The notes under the pieces were generated by a model. That model ran no database searches. It was not told the origin of the DNA and was given only the letters and a program-made list of their open reading frames with translations. From Actinomycetospora succinea (GTDB taxonomy: Bacteria; Actinomycetota; Actinomycetes; Mycobacteriales; Pseudonocardiaceae), in assembly GCF_004363095.1 (NCBI RefSeq), contig NZ_SNYO01000013.1, forward strand, positions 1 through 64,000: DNA of 64,000 nt, in the 5' to 3' direction. The position numbers and the translations under genes were made by a program. This document shows positions 42,744 through 51,209 of the stretch, piece by piece. Each line of letters begins with the position of its first letter. Position 1 is the stretch's first letter.

Positions 42744-43646
42744 GTGACCAGGCCCGACACCGCCCCCGCCACCGGCACCGGAGGGGTCAAGCGCGGCCTC
42801 GCCGACATGCTCAAGGGCGGCGTGATCATGGACGTGGTCACGCCCGAGCAGGCGAAGATCGCCGAGGACGCCGGCGCCGTGGCCGTCATGGCGCTCGAGC
42901 GGGTCCCCGCCGACATCCGCGCGCAGGGCGGGGTCGCCCGCATGTCCGACCCCGACATGGTCTCCGGCATCGTCGAGGCGGTCTCGATCCCGGTGATGGC
43001 CAAGGCGCGCATCGGGCACTTCGTCGAGGCCCAGGTGCTGCAGTCGATCGGCGTCGACTACGTCGACGAGTCCGAGGTGCTCACCCCGGCCGACGAGGCC
43101 CACCACATCGACAAGTGGGCGTTCACCGTGCCGTTCGTGTGTGGCGCGACCAACCTCGGCGAGGCCCTGCGGCGCATCGGCGAGGGCGCGGCGATGATCC
43201 GCTCGAAGGGCGAGGCGGGCACCGGCAACGTCGTCGAGGCGACGCGGCACATGCGCGCGATCCGCTCGGAGATCCGCGCGCTGTCGCGGATGGAGACCCA
43301 GGAGCTCTACGCGGCGGCCAAGGAGCTGCGGGCGCCGGTGACGCTGGTGCAGGAGGTCGCGGAGGCCGGGCGCCTGCCCGTCGTCCTGTTCACCGCCGGC
43401 GGCATCGCGACCCCGGCCGACGCGGCGATGATGATGCAGCTCGGCGCGGAGGGCGTGTTCGTCGGCTCGGGCATCTTCAAGTCAGGCGACCCGGCGAAGC
43501 GCGCCGAGGCGATCGTGCGGGCGACGACCTTCCACGACGACCCCGACGTCATCGCCAAGGTCTCGGCGGGGCTCGGCGAGGCGATGGTCGGGCTGACGAC
43601 CTCCGACATGCCCGAGAGCGAGCGTCTCGCGACCCGCGGTTGGTGA
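42744..43646 (+). CDS. pdxS: Pyridoxal 5'-phosphate synthase lyase subunit
   Basis: 300 residues from GTG 42744, GGAGG upstream. TIM barrel with the Schiff-base Lys in [10 protein letters not shown] and the second essential Lys in [37 protein letters not shown] and the C-terminal [15 protein letters not shown] phosphate loop. Makes PLP from ribose 5-phosphate, glyceraldehyde 3-phosphate and ammonia delivered by PdxT. Separated from pdxT by four genes. Confidence 0.96.
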   Translation: MTRPDTAPATGTGGVKRGLADMLKGGVIMDVVTPEQAKIAEDAGAVAVMALERVPADIRAQGGVARMSDPDMVSGIVEAVSIPVMAKARIGHFVEAQVLQSIGVDYVDESEVLTPADEAHHIDKWAFTVPFVCGATNLGEALRRIGEGAAMIRSKGEAGTGNVVEATRHMRAIRSEIRALSRMETQELYAAAKELRAPVTLVQEVAEAGRLPVVLFTAGGIATPADAAMMMQLGAEGVFVGSGIFKSGDPAKRAEAIVRATTFHDDPDVIAKVSAGLGEAMVGLTTSDMPESERLATRGW

Positions 43647-43689
43647 CGCTCACGGGTCGATCACCCGGACGCGTGGGACGATGGTCCCG

Positions 43690-44199
43690 ATGAGCACCTC
43701 GCACGGCTCCCCGGTCGACCCCGAGGCGCGGACCGAGACGATGCGTGCCGTCGGGAACGACACCCCTGCGGCGTCCCCGCGTCCTGCCCGCCGCAAGCCC
43801 GTCGAGCAGGAGCCGGTCGAGGAGCCCGCGAAGCGCAACGGCATGGGCACCCCGGCCCTGGTGCTGGGCCTGCTCGCCGCCGCGACGTGCTGGACGGGCT
43901 GGGCGGGCGTGGTGCTCGGCCTGCCCGCGGTGGTCGCCGGCTACCTCGGCGCGCGCCGCGCGTTCCACAACCTCGCCACCGACGGCGCCTCGTCGCTCGG
44001 CGGCCTGGTCACCGGGGCCATCGGGCTGGTCGCGGGCGCGATCATCGTCTGGCCGACGCTGTTCGGCTCGGGCGGCTTCGGCGACGGGCTGACGCTCGAC
44101 CAGTGCATGGAGCAGTCGTCGACGGCCCGCGAGATGCACATGTGCAAGTCGCAGCACCTCACGGAGTTCAACGAGCGGTACCCGAACGCCGCCGAGTGA
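43690..44199 (+). CDS. DUF4190-like membrane protein with C-terminal MC-SQH motif (paralog 1)
   Basis: 169 residues from ATG 43690. A disordered Pro/Glu-rich N-terminus (1-52), two hydrophobic helices (about 55-82 and 98-120) separated by GARRAFHNLATDGASSLGG, then an external tail GLTLDQCMEQ...MCKSQHLTEF. The tail's two cysteines and SQH recur in the next gene, so the two are tandem duplicates. The helix pair resembles DUF4190 proteins; function unknown. Confidence 0.75.
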   Translation: MSTSHGSPVDPEARTETMRAVGNDTPAASPRPARRKPVEQEPVEEPAKRNGMGTPALVLGLLAAATCWTGWAGVVLGLPAVVAGYLGARRAFHNLATDGASSLGGLVTGAIGLVAGAIIVWPTLFGSGGFGDGLTLDQCMEQSSTAREMHMCKSQHLTEFNERYPNAAE

Positions 44200-44219
44200 G
44201 CGCCTGGCACGATCGCGCC

Positions 44220-44666
44220 ATGACGTCCGCCCCGCCCCCTGCCCGCGAGAGCGCCGATCCGCGGGAACGTGACGGTGGTCTGGGCACCGGTGCGCTCTCC
44301 CTCGGCATCCTGGCCGTCGGTACCGGTCTCTCCGGCCTGATCTGGGATACGGACTGGCTGGGGTGGCTCGGCGTCGCCCTCGGCGTCGTCGGCGTCGTGG
44401 TCGGGTTCGTCGGGTCGCGTCGCGCGTTCCACGACCGTCACCGCAGCGGCGGCGCCTCCCTCGGCGGCTTCGTCCTGTCCCTCGTCGGACTGGTCGTCGG
44501 GGCGGTGCTGGTCGTGCCGGGCCTGCTGGGGATCGGCACCTACGGCGAGGGCCTCACGCTCGACGAGTGCATGGCGCAGGCCCAGGGCCAGCACGAGGAG
44601 CGCATGTGCGCCTCGCAGCACGTCGACGAGTACCGCGCCCGCTTCGGCGACCCCGGCACCGGCTGA
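44220..44666 (+). CDS. DUF4190-like membrane protein with C-terminal MC-SQH motif (paralog 2)
   Basis: 148 residues, starting 20 bp after its paralog. Same plan: short N-terminus, two hydrophobic helices flanking GSRRAFHDRHRSGGASLGG, and GLTLDECMAQ...MCASQHVDEY. The linker between helices (RRAFH, GASLGG) and the tail are the conserved parts; the N-termini are not alike. The cysteines are positioned to form a disulfide outside the membrane. Confidence 0.75.
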   Translation: MTSAPPPARESADPRERDGGLGTGALSLGILAVGTGLSGLIWDTDWLGWLGVALGVVGVVVGFVGSRRAFHDRHRSGGASLGGFVLSLVGLVVGAVLVVPGLLGIGTYGEGLTLDECMAQAQGQHEERMCASQHVDEYRARFGDPGTG

Positions 44667-44757
44667 CACCCGGCCTGACCCCCCGGCCGCCGCATGCGCG
44701 GCGCCCCGATCGGTGACCCCGTCCGGTGACGGCAGTCCCCGATCGGGAGGAGTCGCC

Positions 44758-45594
44758 GTGGGCGGCCACCAGCAGGAGCACCCGGGCCACGAGCACCTCA
44801 TGTCGCCGCTCACCGACTGCGGCGAGGAGTCCTACCGCGGCCACGGCCGCCTGACCGGCAAGATCGCCCTGATCACGGGCGGCGACAGCGGCATCGGGCG
44901 GGCCGTCGCGATCGCCTTCGCGCGCGAGGGCGCCGACCTGGTGATCGCCCACCTGCCGGCCGAGGAGGAGGACGGGCGCGAGGTCGAGCGCCTGGTCACC
45001 GAGGCGGGGCGCACGGCGGTGCGCGTGCCCGGCGACCTCTCGGACCCCCAGGCCTGCCGCGACCTGGTCGCCCGCACGGTCGAGGCGTTCGGCCGCATCG
45101 ACGTCCTGGTCAACAACGCGGCGTTCCAGATGGTGCGCCCCAGCCTCGAGGACGTCCCGGACGAGGAGTGGGACCGCACGATCGCGGTGAACCTCGACGC
45201 CCTGTTCCACGTCACGAAGGCCGCCCTGCCGCACATGGGCGCGGGCGGCTCGATCATCAACACCACGTCGGTGAACTCCGACAACCCGCCGCCCGGGCTG
45301 ATCGCCTACGACGCGACGAAGGCCGGCATCGCCAACTTCACCGCGGCCCTGGCCCGGCAGTACGGCGAGCGGGGCATCCGCGCGAACAGCGTGGCGCCCG
45401 GGCCGATCTGGACGCCGCTGATCCCGGCGACCATGCCCGCGGAGGACGTCGAGGGGTTCGGCAAGGACACCCCGCTGGGCCGCGCCGGGCAGCCCGCCGA
45501 GCTCGCGCCGGTGTACGTGCTGCTCGCCTCCGACGAGGCCAGCTACGTCTCGGGCGCCCGGATCGCCGTCACGGGCGGGACGCCGATCCTGTGA
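44758..45594 (+). CDS. Short-chain dehydrogenase/reductase (general-stress YhxC/YhdG-like)
   Basis: 278 residues from GTG 44758 with GGGAGGAG upstream. Rossmann motif TGGDSGIGRAVA, VNNAAF, catalytic Ser in NTTSVNS and Y-x3-K in AYDATKAG. The His-rich N-terminal extension (MGGHQQEHPGHEHLMSP) is common in the stress-linked SDR subgroup. Reduces an unknown carbonyl with NAD(P)H. A CCCCGATCGG direct repeat (44704-44713, 44737-44746) lies upstream. Confidence 0.85.
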   Translation: MGGHQQEHPGHEHLMSPLTDCGEESYRGHGRLTGKIALITGGDSGIGRAVAIAFAREGADLVIAHLPAEEEDGREVERLVTEAGRTAVRVPGDLSDPQACRDLVARTVEAFGRIDVLVNNAAFQMVRPSLEDVPDEEWDRTIAVNLDALFHVTKAALPHMGAGGSIINTTSVNSDNPPPGLIAYDATKAGIANFTAALARQYGERGIRANSVAPGPIWTPLIPATMPAEDVEGFGKDTPLGRAGQPAELAPVYVLLASDEASYVSGARIAVTGGTPIL

Positions 45595-45697
45595 CCGGCC
45601 GGCCGCCGGGTCCGGGTGACCGAGGCGCCTGCGCCGGATGCGACCGGGGCGTCCGCCGGGTCCGGACGGGGCTGCTCGGTCCGTAGCGTCGGAGGAC

Positions 45698-45970
45698 ATG
45701 AGCAACCGACCCCTGACACCGGTCGAGATCTGGGCGCGCGCCGCGCGGATCTGGGTCGAGACGCCCGTGAAGGCCTGGAACGAGGGCGTCACCGCCGTCG
45801 CGCTGTCCCCGATCACCGCGTGGACGCGCGCCGCGACCTCGATCGCCGAGGCTCCGATCGACGCCTGGAGCCGCGGGGCGAAGTCCGTCGTGACCGCCCC
45901 GATCAGCGCCTGGAACCACGCGGCGACGTCGGCGACCCAGCGCGTCCTGCGGTCGGTCCTGCCCCGCTGA
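45698..45970 (+). CDS. Repeat protein of five 15-residue P(I/V)xAW units
   Basis: 90 residues from ATG 45698, GGAGGAC upstream. Prolines at 8, 23, 38, 53 and 68 and tryptophans at 12, 27, 42, 57 and 72 mark five exact 15-residue units of the form P-I/V-x-A-W-x-x-x-A-x-S/A. Between them are Ala-rich stretches likely to be short amphipathic helices with the Trp at a membrane or protein surface. No family recognised. Stand-alone between the SDR gene and pdxT. Confidence 0.75.
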   Translation: MSNRPLTPVEIWARAARIWVETPVKAWNEGVTAVALSPITAWTRAATSIAEAPIDAWSRGAKSVVTAPISAWNHAATSATQRVLRSVLPR

Positions 45971-45978
45971 ACGGTTCC

Positions 45979-45984
45979 TAGACT
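45979..45984 (+). promoter_or_regulatory. Putative -10 of pdxT
   Basis: TAGACT ends 6 bases before the GTG. Could give a leaderless mRNA, but GGAGGC is also present as a ribosome site, so read-through from upstream is possible. Confidence 0.3.
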
Positions 45985-45990
45985 GGAGGC

Positions 45991-46623
45991 GTGAGCACCC
46001 CCGTCGGCGTCCTGGCCCTGCAGGGCAACGTCCCCGAGCACCTCGACGCCCTGCGGGCCTGCGGCGCCGACGCGCGCCCGGTGCGCCGCGCCGCGGAGCT
46101 CGCCGAGGTCGCGGGCCTCGTGCTGCCGGGCGGCGAGTCGACGACGCTCTCGAAGCTCCTCGAGGCGTTCGAGCTGCTCGAGCCGCTGCGGGAGCGCCTG
46201 CGCGCCGGGATGCCGGCGTTCGGCTCGTGCGCCGGGATGATCCTGCTGGCCCGCGAGGCCGTGGACGCGCGGCCCGACCAGCACCAGCTCGGCGCGCTCG
46301 ACATCACGGTGCGCCGCAACGCGTTCGGCCGCCAGGTGCAGTCGTTCGAGACCGACCTCGCCGTCACCGGGGTCGCGGGCGGCCCGGTGCGGGCCGTGTT
46401 CATCCGCGCGCCGTGGGTCGAGTCGACGGGCCGGGGCGTCGAGGTGCTCGCCCGCGTCCCGGGCACCGTGCGCGGACCGGCGTCGGGCAAGGTCGTCGCC
46501 GTCCGCCAGGGGTCGGTGATCGCCACCGCGTTCCACCCCGAGCAGACCGGCGACGCCCGCCTGCACGACCTGTTCCTGCGCCAGGTCCGTGCTAGCAGTC
46601 CCGGAGTTCCGGCGACTGGTTGA
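45991..46623 (+). CDS. pdxT: Pyridoxal 5'-phosphate synthase glutaminase subunit
   Basis: 210 residues. Class I glutaminase with GGESTT (48-53), nucleophile C80 in GSCAGM and the H182/E184 pair in FHPEQTGD. It hydrolyses glutamine and channels ammonia to PdxS. The 3' end overlaps the facing hypothetical gene by 32 bp. Confidence 0.95.
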   Translation: MSTPVGVLALQGNVPEHLDALRACGADARPVRRAAELAEVAGLVLPGGESTTLSKLLEAFELLEPLRERLRAGMPAFGSCAGMILLAREAVDARPDQHQLGALDITVRRNAFGRQVQSFETDLAVTGVAGGPVRAVFIRAPWVESTGRGVEVLARVPGTVRGPASGKVVAVRQGSVIATAFHPEQTGDARLHDLFLRQVRASSPGVPATG

Positions 46624-46984
46624 GCAGCTGGCCCCGCGGCGACGTGAACTCGCGGTACGTCGCGCCGTCGACCGCCGACGGTCGGAACGCGGCGACGCGG
46701 TGGCAGTTCTGGAACGCGAGCCTCACGCCGAAGTGGCGCTCGAGGCCGCCGCGGATCGCGTCGGACGCGAGCGCGCGCAGCAGCTGGCCGCGCTCGGCCT
46801 CGCTCGGCGGCGGGACCTCGTGGTCGGCGAGCTCGCCGTCGGAGAGCTCCAGGTCCGCGACGGTCGAGGAGATGACCGTCCACGCGTACGGCAGCGAGGT
46901 CCGCACGCAGTCGACGAAGTCGGCGTCGCTCACCTCGCCGCGGGCGGCGCTGTCGAGCAGCTCGGGGGAGACGTCCAGGGACAT
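46592..46984 (-). CDS. Hypothetical 130-residue protein partnered with a CooC-like ATPase
   Basis: 130 residues from ATG 46984. No family recognised. It contains cysteines at about 26 ([14 protein letters not shown]), 94 ([10 protein letters not shown]) and 130 (last residue), and helical segments with [27 protein letters not shown]. It starts 25 bp after the CooC/MinD-like gene on the same strand, so the two probably form an operon and may interact. The 3' end overlaps pdxT convergently. Confidence 0.7.
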   Translation of the reverse strand: MSLDVSPELLDSAARGEVSDADFVDCVRTSLPYAWTVISSTVADLELSDGELADHEVPPPSEAERGQLLRALASDAIRGGLERHFGVRLAFQNCHRVAAFRPSAVDGATYREFTSPRGQLLNQSPELRDC

Positions 46985-47009
46985 GGTGTGACCTCCGGGT
47001 GGGTTGTCG

Positions 47010-47954
47010 TCAGAGCGTGACGGGTGCGGGGACGAAGTCCGGGTCGACCTGGTCGGCGAGCGCGGGGCCCGCCCAGGCGCCGGCGTTGCGCAGGTGCATC
47101 GCGACCGCGTCGGCCTGATAGCGGTCGGGGTCCTTGTCGACGGCGTCGACCGCGGCGCGCAGGTCGTCGAGCACGGCGGCGTTGTCGGGCTCGAGGCCCG
47201 CGACGTCCCGGGAGGCGCCGCGGTCGCCGGCGCGCACGTGACCGGAGTGGCCGAGGACGCCGACCAGGTCGTCGCCGACCTCGTCGCGCAGGAACGCGAC
47301 GTCGCCCTCGTCGGCGACCTTGTTGCCGACCACGGCGAGCCGTACGCCGAAGTCGCGGGCGTAGCCGGCGTACTGGCGGTAGACGCCGACCGAGCCCAGG
47401 GTCGGCTCGCAGACCAGGAAGGTCAGGTCGAAGCGGGTGAACAGGCCGGAGGCGAAGGCGTCGGCGCCCGCGGTCATGTCGACGACGACGTACTCGCCGG
47501 GACCGTCGACCAGGTGGTTGAGCAGCAGCTCGACCGCGCCGGTCTTGGCGTGGAAGCAGGCGACGCCCAGGTCGGCGTCCTCGAAGGCTCCGGCGAGGCC
47601 GACCCGCACGCCGGGCACGACCTCGCGCACGGCGGCGTCGTAGATCGGGTTGTCCTCGACGACGCGGAGCAGCCGCGACCCGCGCCCGGGCGGCGTGGTC
47701 TTGATCATCTGGTCGGCCGACGGGATGCGGGGGTTGTCGCCGCGCAGCCACTCCTTGATCAGCCCCAGGTGCCCGGGCAGCGTCGGGAGCCCGGCGGCGT
47801 CCTCCTCGGTCGCGCCGAGGGCGACCGCGAGGTTCTGGTTGATGTCGGCGTCCAGCGCCAGCACCGGCGCGCCGGCGGCGGCCGCCCGGAGCGCGAACAG
47901 CGAGGCGCAGGTGGTCTTCCCGCTCCCACCCTTGCCGACGAACGCGACCTTCAC
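47010..47954 (-). CDS. CooC/MinD-like P-loop ATPase
   Basis: 314 residues with the deviant Walker A GKGGSGKTT at residues 8-16 and a DMTAGAD switch II motif, the SIMIBI class of CooC and MinD. DADINQNLAVALG follows the usual switch I. No membrane-targeting helix of MinD is evident; instead the C-terminal third is helical. CooC-type ATPases insert or deliver metal; here no CO dehydrogenase is present, so the client is unknown and could be the 130-residue protein downstream. Divergent from the LLM-class gene. Confidence 0.82.
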   Translation of the reverse strand: MKVAFVGKGGSGKTTCASLFALRAAAAGAPVLALDADINQNLAVALGATEEDAAGLPTLPGHLGLIKEWLRGDNPRIPSADQMIKTTPPGRGSRLLRVVEDNPIYDAAVREVVPGVRVGLAGAFEDADLGVACFHAKTGAVELLLNHLVDGPGEYVVVDMTAGADAFASGLFTRFDLTFLVCEPTLGSVGVYRQYAGYARDFGVRLAVVGNKVADEGDVAFLRDEVGDDLVGVLGHSGHVRAGDRGASRDVAGLEPDNAAVLDDLRAAVDAVDKDPDRYQADAVAMHLRNAGAWAGPALADQVDPDFVPAPVTL

Positions 47955-47968
47955 CCGGGACCCCTCTC

Positions 47969-47998
47969 GTGACGCTGCGCCGAACGAGTGGTTACTCT
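47969..47998 (+). promoter_or_regulatory. Leaderless promoter of the LLM-class gene
   Basis: GTGACG (47969-47974), 18-base spacer, TACTCT (47993-47998); the ATG at 48004 is 5 bases after the -10, so it should be at or next to the transcription start. No ribosome site is present, which supports this start. Confidence 0.5.
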
Positions 47999-48003
47999 AA
48001 GTC

Positions 48004-49050
48004 ATGCGCGGCGATGCATGTTCAAGCACCGTGCGTCTCGGGCTCTTCCTGGTCTCGCCGCAGTGGCCCGGGCGATCCCACGGCGAGGCGCTCGCCGAGA
48101 CCGTCCGCCTGGCCGTGCTCGCCGACCGTCGGGGACTCGACGACGTCTGGCTCGCCGAGCACCACTTCGTCTCCTACGGCGTCTGCCCGTCGGCGACGAC
48201 GCTCGCGGCGCACCTCCTCGCCGCCACGCCGCGGATCGGCGTGGGGACCGCGGTCAGCGTCCTGCCGGTCGGGCACCCGGTGGCGCTCGCCGAGCAGGCG
48301 GCGATGCTCGACCAGCTCGCGCCCGGGCGCCTCACGCTCGGCGTCGGGCGGGGCGGGCCGTGGCGCGAGCTGGTGGTGCAGGGCGGCGGGACCGCACGGT
48401 TCGAGCGGGGGTTCGCCGAAGAGCTCGACGCGCTGCTCGGGGCGTGGCGGGGGCCGGTCGCGGGGGAGGGGCCGACGCTCACGTTCCCCGAGGTCGGCGT
48501 CGTGCCGTGCCCGGCGACACCCGGCGGCCCGCCGGTGCGGGTGGCGGCGACGTCCGCCGCCACCGTCGACCTCGCCGCCGACCGCGACCTGCCCCTGCTA
48601 CTCGGGATGCACGCCGACGACGCCGAGCGGGGCGCCATGGTCCGGCGGTGGGACGCGCGGGCGGGGCGCGCCGGGGAGCACGTCGGCGTCGGGATCGCGC
48701 ACGTCGCGAGCACGCGCGCCGCGGCGCAGCGGGCGGTGCGCGCGGCCCTGCCGACCTGGCTCGGCCCGGGGCTCGCGGGCCACGTGCGCGCCGACGGCGC
48801 CCCGCGGACCCTGCGCGACCCCGTCGCCTACACCGACCTGCTCTGCGGCCTGCACCCCGTCGGGACGGTCGACGACCTCGCCGAGCACCTCGAGGGCACC
48901 GCCGCCGCCACCGGCCTGCGGCGCTTCGCGCTCATGGTCCAGACCACCGGCGACCCCGCCCGCACCACCGAGACCGTCGAGGCCCTGGCCCACGTGCGTG
49001 ATCTTCTGAGTGATAGCTCAGAAGATCACGCACGTGGGGTCAGGCGGTAG
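48004..49050 (+). CDS. LLM-class flavin-dependent oxidoreductase
   Basis: 348 residues. Luciferase-like TIM barrel: VRLGLFLVSPQW at the start, WLAEHHF near residue 49, GTAVSVLPVGHPVALAEQAAMLDQLAPGRL and GVGRGGPW. FMN or F420 could be the cofactor. An alternative GTG at 48031 would begin at VRLGLF, but the promoter at 47969-47998 favours 48004. The last 13 codons run through a 20-bp perfect inverted repeat and overlap the CtpC gene end by 25 bp. Confidence 0.82.
   Translation: MRGDACSSTVRLGLFLVSPQWPGRSHGEALAETVRLAVLADRRGLDDVWLAEHHFVSYGVCPSATTLAAHLLAATPRIGVGTAVSVLPVGHPVALAEQAAMLDQLAPGRLTLGVGRGGPWRELVVQGGGTARFERGFAEELDALLGAWRGPVAGEGPTLTFPEVGVVPCPATPGGPPVRVAATSAATVDLAADRDLPLLLGMHADDAERGAMVRRWDARAGRAGEHVGVGIAHVASTRAAAQRAVRAALPTWLGPGLAGHVRADGAPRTLRDPVAYTDLLCGLHPVGTVDDLAEHLEGTAAATGLRRFALMVQTTGDPARTTETVEALAHVRDLLSDSSEDHARGVRR
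48991..49036. terminator. 20-bp perfect inverted repeat at the LLM/ctpC convergent ends
   Basis: Arms 48991-49010 (CACGTGCGTGATCTTCTGAG) and 49017-49036, loop TGATAG, no mismatch. It encodes C-terminal residues of the LLM protein and contains the ctpC stop. The longest perfect stem in the window. Confidence 0.9.
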
Positions 49051-51209
49051 CGGATGAGACGGGAGGAGTTGGCGACGACGGCGACGGACGAGGCGTTGTG
49101 CAGGATCGCCGCGACGACGGGGGACAGCGCGCCGCCCGCCGAGACCAGCAGGCCCACGGCGTTCACCGCGATCGACATGCCGTAGTTCTGCCGGATCAGC
49201 GCGATGGAGTGCCGGCCGAGGTCGCGCAGGTCGAGCAGGCGGGCGAGGTCGTCGCCGGCCAGCGCCACGTCCGCGGTCTCGACGGCGACGTCGGTGCCGC
49301 CGACGCCCATCGCGATGCCGATGTCGGCGAGGGCCAGGGCCGGCGCGTCGTTGGTGCCGTCGCCGACCACGGCCACCGTGTGCCCGGCGGCCTGCAGCTC
49401 GCGGACCACGTCCTGCTTGTCCTCGGGCAGGACCTGCGCGCGCCACTCGTCGACGCCCAGCTCCGCGGCCACCGCGGCGGCCGTCTCGGGGTGGTCGCCG
49501 GTGAGCATGACGATCCGCTCCACGCCGTCGGCCCGCAGCGCCGCGAGCACCTCGGTGGCCTCGGGACGCACGGTGTCGCGCAGGCTGATGAGCCCGGTGA
49601 GCTGCCCGTCGACCGCCAGGAGCAGCGGGGTCTCCGCTGCGCGCTGCAGCTTCCGGACCCACCCGTGGGCCTTCCGCGAGATCGTCACCTTCTGCGCCCT
49701 GAGCAGCTCCCGCGAGCCCAGCAGCAGGGTGCGGCCGTCGGCCTGCACGCGCATGCCCTGGCCGAGCAGCACCTCGCACTCCTCGTGCGGCGGGATCTCG
49801 ATGCGCCGCTCCTCGGTGGAGCGGATGACGGCCTGGGCCAGCGGATGCCGCGAGTGGATCTCCGAGCTCGCCGCCAGGGCCAGGACCTGCTCGGGGGTCA
49901 CGTCGTCGTCGAACGACACGACGTTCGTGACGACCGGCCGCCCGACGGTCAGCGTCCCGGTCTTGTCGAACACGACGGCGTCGACGCGCCCCGCCTCCTC
50001 GAGGTGGGAGCCGCCCTTGACGAGGATGCCGCGCCGGGCGCCGTTGCCGATCGCCGCACTGATCGCCGTCGGCGTCGCCAGCCCGACCGCGCACGGGCAC
50101 GCCACCAGCAGCATCGTCATCGCCCGCCGCACGTCGCGGGTGACGACGAGCGTGGCGAGCGACACCGCGAACGACGTCGGGACGAAGCGCCGCGAGAACG
50201 TCTCGCCGACGGTCTGGATCGGTGCGCGGTCGGCCTGCGCGGACTCGACACGCTCGACGATGCGCCCGAGGGCGGTCTCGGTGCCCACGCGCTCGGCCCG
50301 CACGACGATTCGTCCGCGCAGCAGCACCGAGCCCGCCGGCAGCGCCGCGCCCGCCTCGACCTGCACCGGGAGGTTCTCGCCGGTGATCGCGGCCTGGTCG
50401 ACGACCGCCCCGCCCTCGCTCGCCTCCACCACGACGCCGTCGACCGGCAGCACCACCTGCTCGTGCACGACGACCTCGTCGCCCACGGCGAGGCGGGCGA
50501 TGTCGACCTCCACCTCGGTGCCCCCGTCCGCACGCACCCAGATGCGGGTCCGCGAGCCCGAGAGCAGGTCGGAGATCGCGCGCCGGCTGCGCCGCAGCGT
50601 CAGGTCCTGCAGGTACTCGCCGATGTTGAGCAGCCACAGCACGGTGAGCGCGACGACGTTCTCGCGCAGCGCCAGCGAGGCGATGGTGGCCGCCGAGACG
50701 AGGGCGTCGGTGCCCGCGCCGCGCCCGCCGGCCAGCGAGCGCAGGGCCCCGCGCAGGAAGGGGTAGCCGGTGACGATCGTGACGCCGGTGGCCGCGAGCC
50801 GGCTCGTCGGCCCGAGCACCGGGGGACGGCGCAGGACGTAGCGCCGTCCGCCGAGCAGCAGGAGCGCGACGGCGCCGAGGGCCATGCGCAGCAGGTCGCC
50901 GTTGCCGACGTCCGCCGAGCGGGGTGCGCGACGGGCCGGGGCGGCGGCGGTCACCCCGGTGATGACGGAGGGCAGGGCCGCGCGCGCCGTCGAGCCCGGG
51001 TCGTACCAGACGACGACCGCGCCGGTCCGGGGGTGTGCGTGGGCCTGGCGGACACCCGGGACCGCGTCGAGCGCGTCCTCGACCGCCACGGCCAGGGCGA
51101 CACGATCGCGCAGCCAGGGCGTCGCGAACCGGACGCGACCGGCCGCGTCGGAGACGACGGGCAGGTCCGTGGGCAGGTGCGTTGGCTCAGTGCTCGTGAT
51201 CGTGCCCAC
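49026..51209 (-). CDS. ctpC: P1B-type metal-transporting ATPase, CtpC-like
   Basis: 727 residues from GTG 51209. An N-terminal HMA-like domain (about 15-90) lacks the CxxC pair. Transmembrane CPC at 371-373, phosphorylation D415 in DKTGTL, TGEN at 277-280, HP locus SEIHSRHP, and hinge GDGTNDAP. The sequence CPCAVGLATPTAISAAIGNGARRG and the last helices with NYGMSIAVN and HNASSVAVV fit CtpC of mycobacteria (zinc/manganese). Exports a divalent metal from the cytoplasm. Overlaps the PacL-like gene by 23 bp, the same pairing as Rv3269-ctpC. Confidence 0.9.
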   Translation of the reverse strand: MGTITSTEPTHLPTDLPVVSDAAGRVRFATPWLRDRVALAVAVEDALDAVPGVRQAHAHPRTGAVVVWYDPGSTARAALPSVITGVTAAAPARRAPRSADVGNGDLLRMALGAVALLLLGGRRYVLRRPPVLGPTSRLAATGVTIVTGYPFLRGALRSLAGGRGAGTDALVSAATIASLALRENVVALTVLWLLNIGEYLQDLTLRRSRRAISDLLSGSRTRIWVRADGGTEVEVDIARLAVGDEVVVHEQVVLPVDGVVVEASEGGAVVDQAAITGENLPVQVEAGAALPAGSVLLRGRIVVRAERVGTETALGRIVERVESAQADRAPIQTVGETFSRRFVPTSFAVSLATLVVTRDVRRAMTMLLVACPCAVGLATPTAISAAIGNGARRGILVKGGSHLEEAGRVDAVVFDKTGTLTVGRPVVTNVVSFDDDVTPEQVLALAASSEIHSRHPLAQAVIRSTEERRIEIPPHEECEVLLGQGMRVQADGRTLLLGSRELLRAQKVTISRKAHGWVRKLQRAAETPLLLAVDGQLTGLISLRDTVRPEATEVLAALRADGVERIVMLTGDHPETAAAVAAELGVDEWRAQVLPEDKQDVVRELQAAGHTVAVVGDGTNDAPALALADIGIAMGVGGTDVAVETADVALAGDDLARLLDLRDLGRHSIALIRQNYGMSIAVNAVGLLVSAGGALSPVVAAILHNASSVAVVANSSRLIRYRLTPRA

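Noticed and set aside
44704-44746. CCCCGATCGG direct repeat before the SDR gene as an operator
   Set aside because: Simple GC-rich sequence with a CGATCG core; 33-bp spacing and lack of other support make it indistinguishable from chance.
47010-47954. Chromosome or plasmid partition (ParA/MinD) function
   Set aside because: No ParB, parS-like site or amphipathic targeting helix; the partner gene is unrelated to ParB.
49637-49655. Further copy of the GDGAQRSST coding repeat in ctpC (TCCGCTGCGC)
   Set aside because: Only about 10 bases match and the encoded residues are conserved P-type ATPase sequence.
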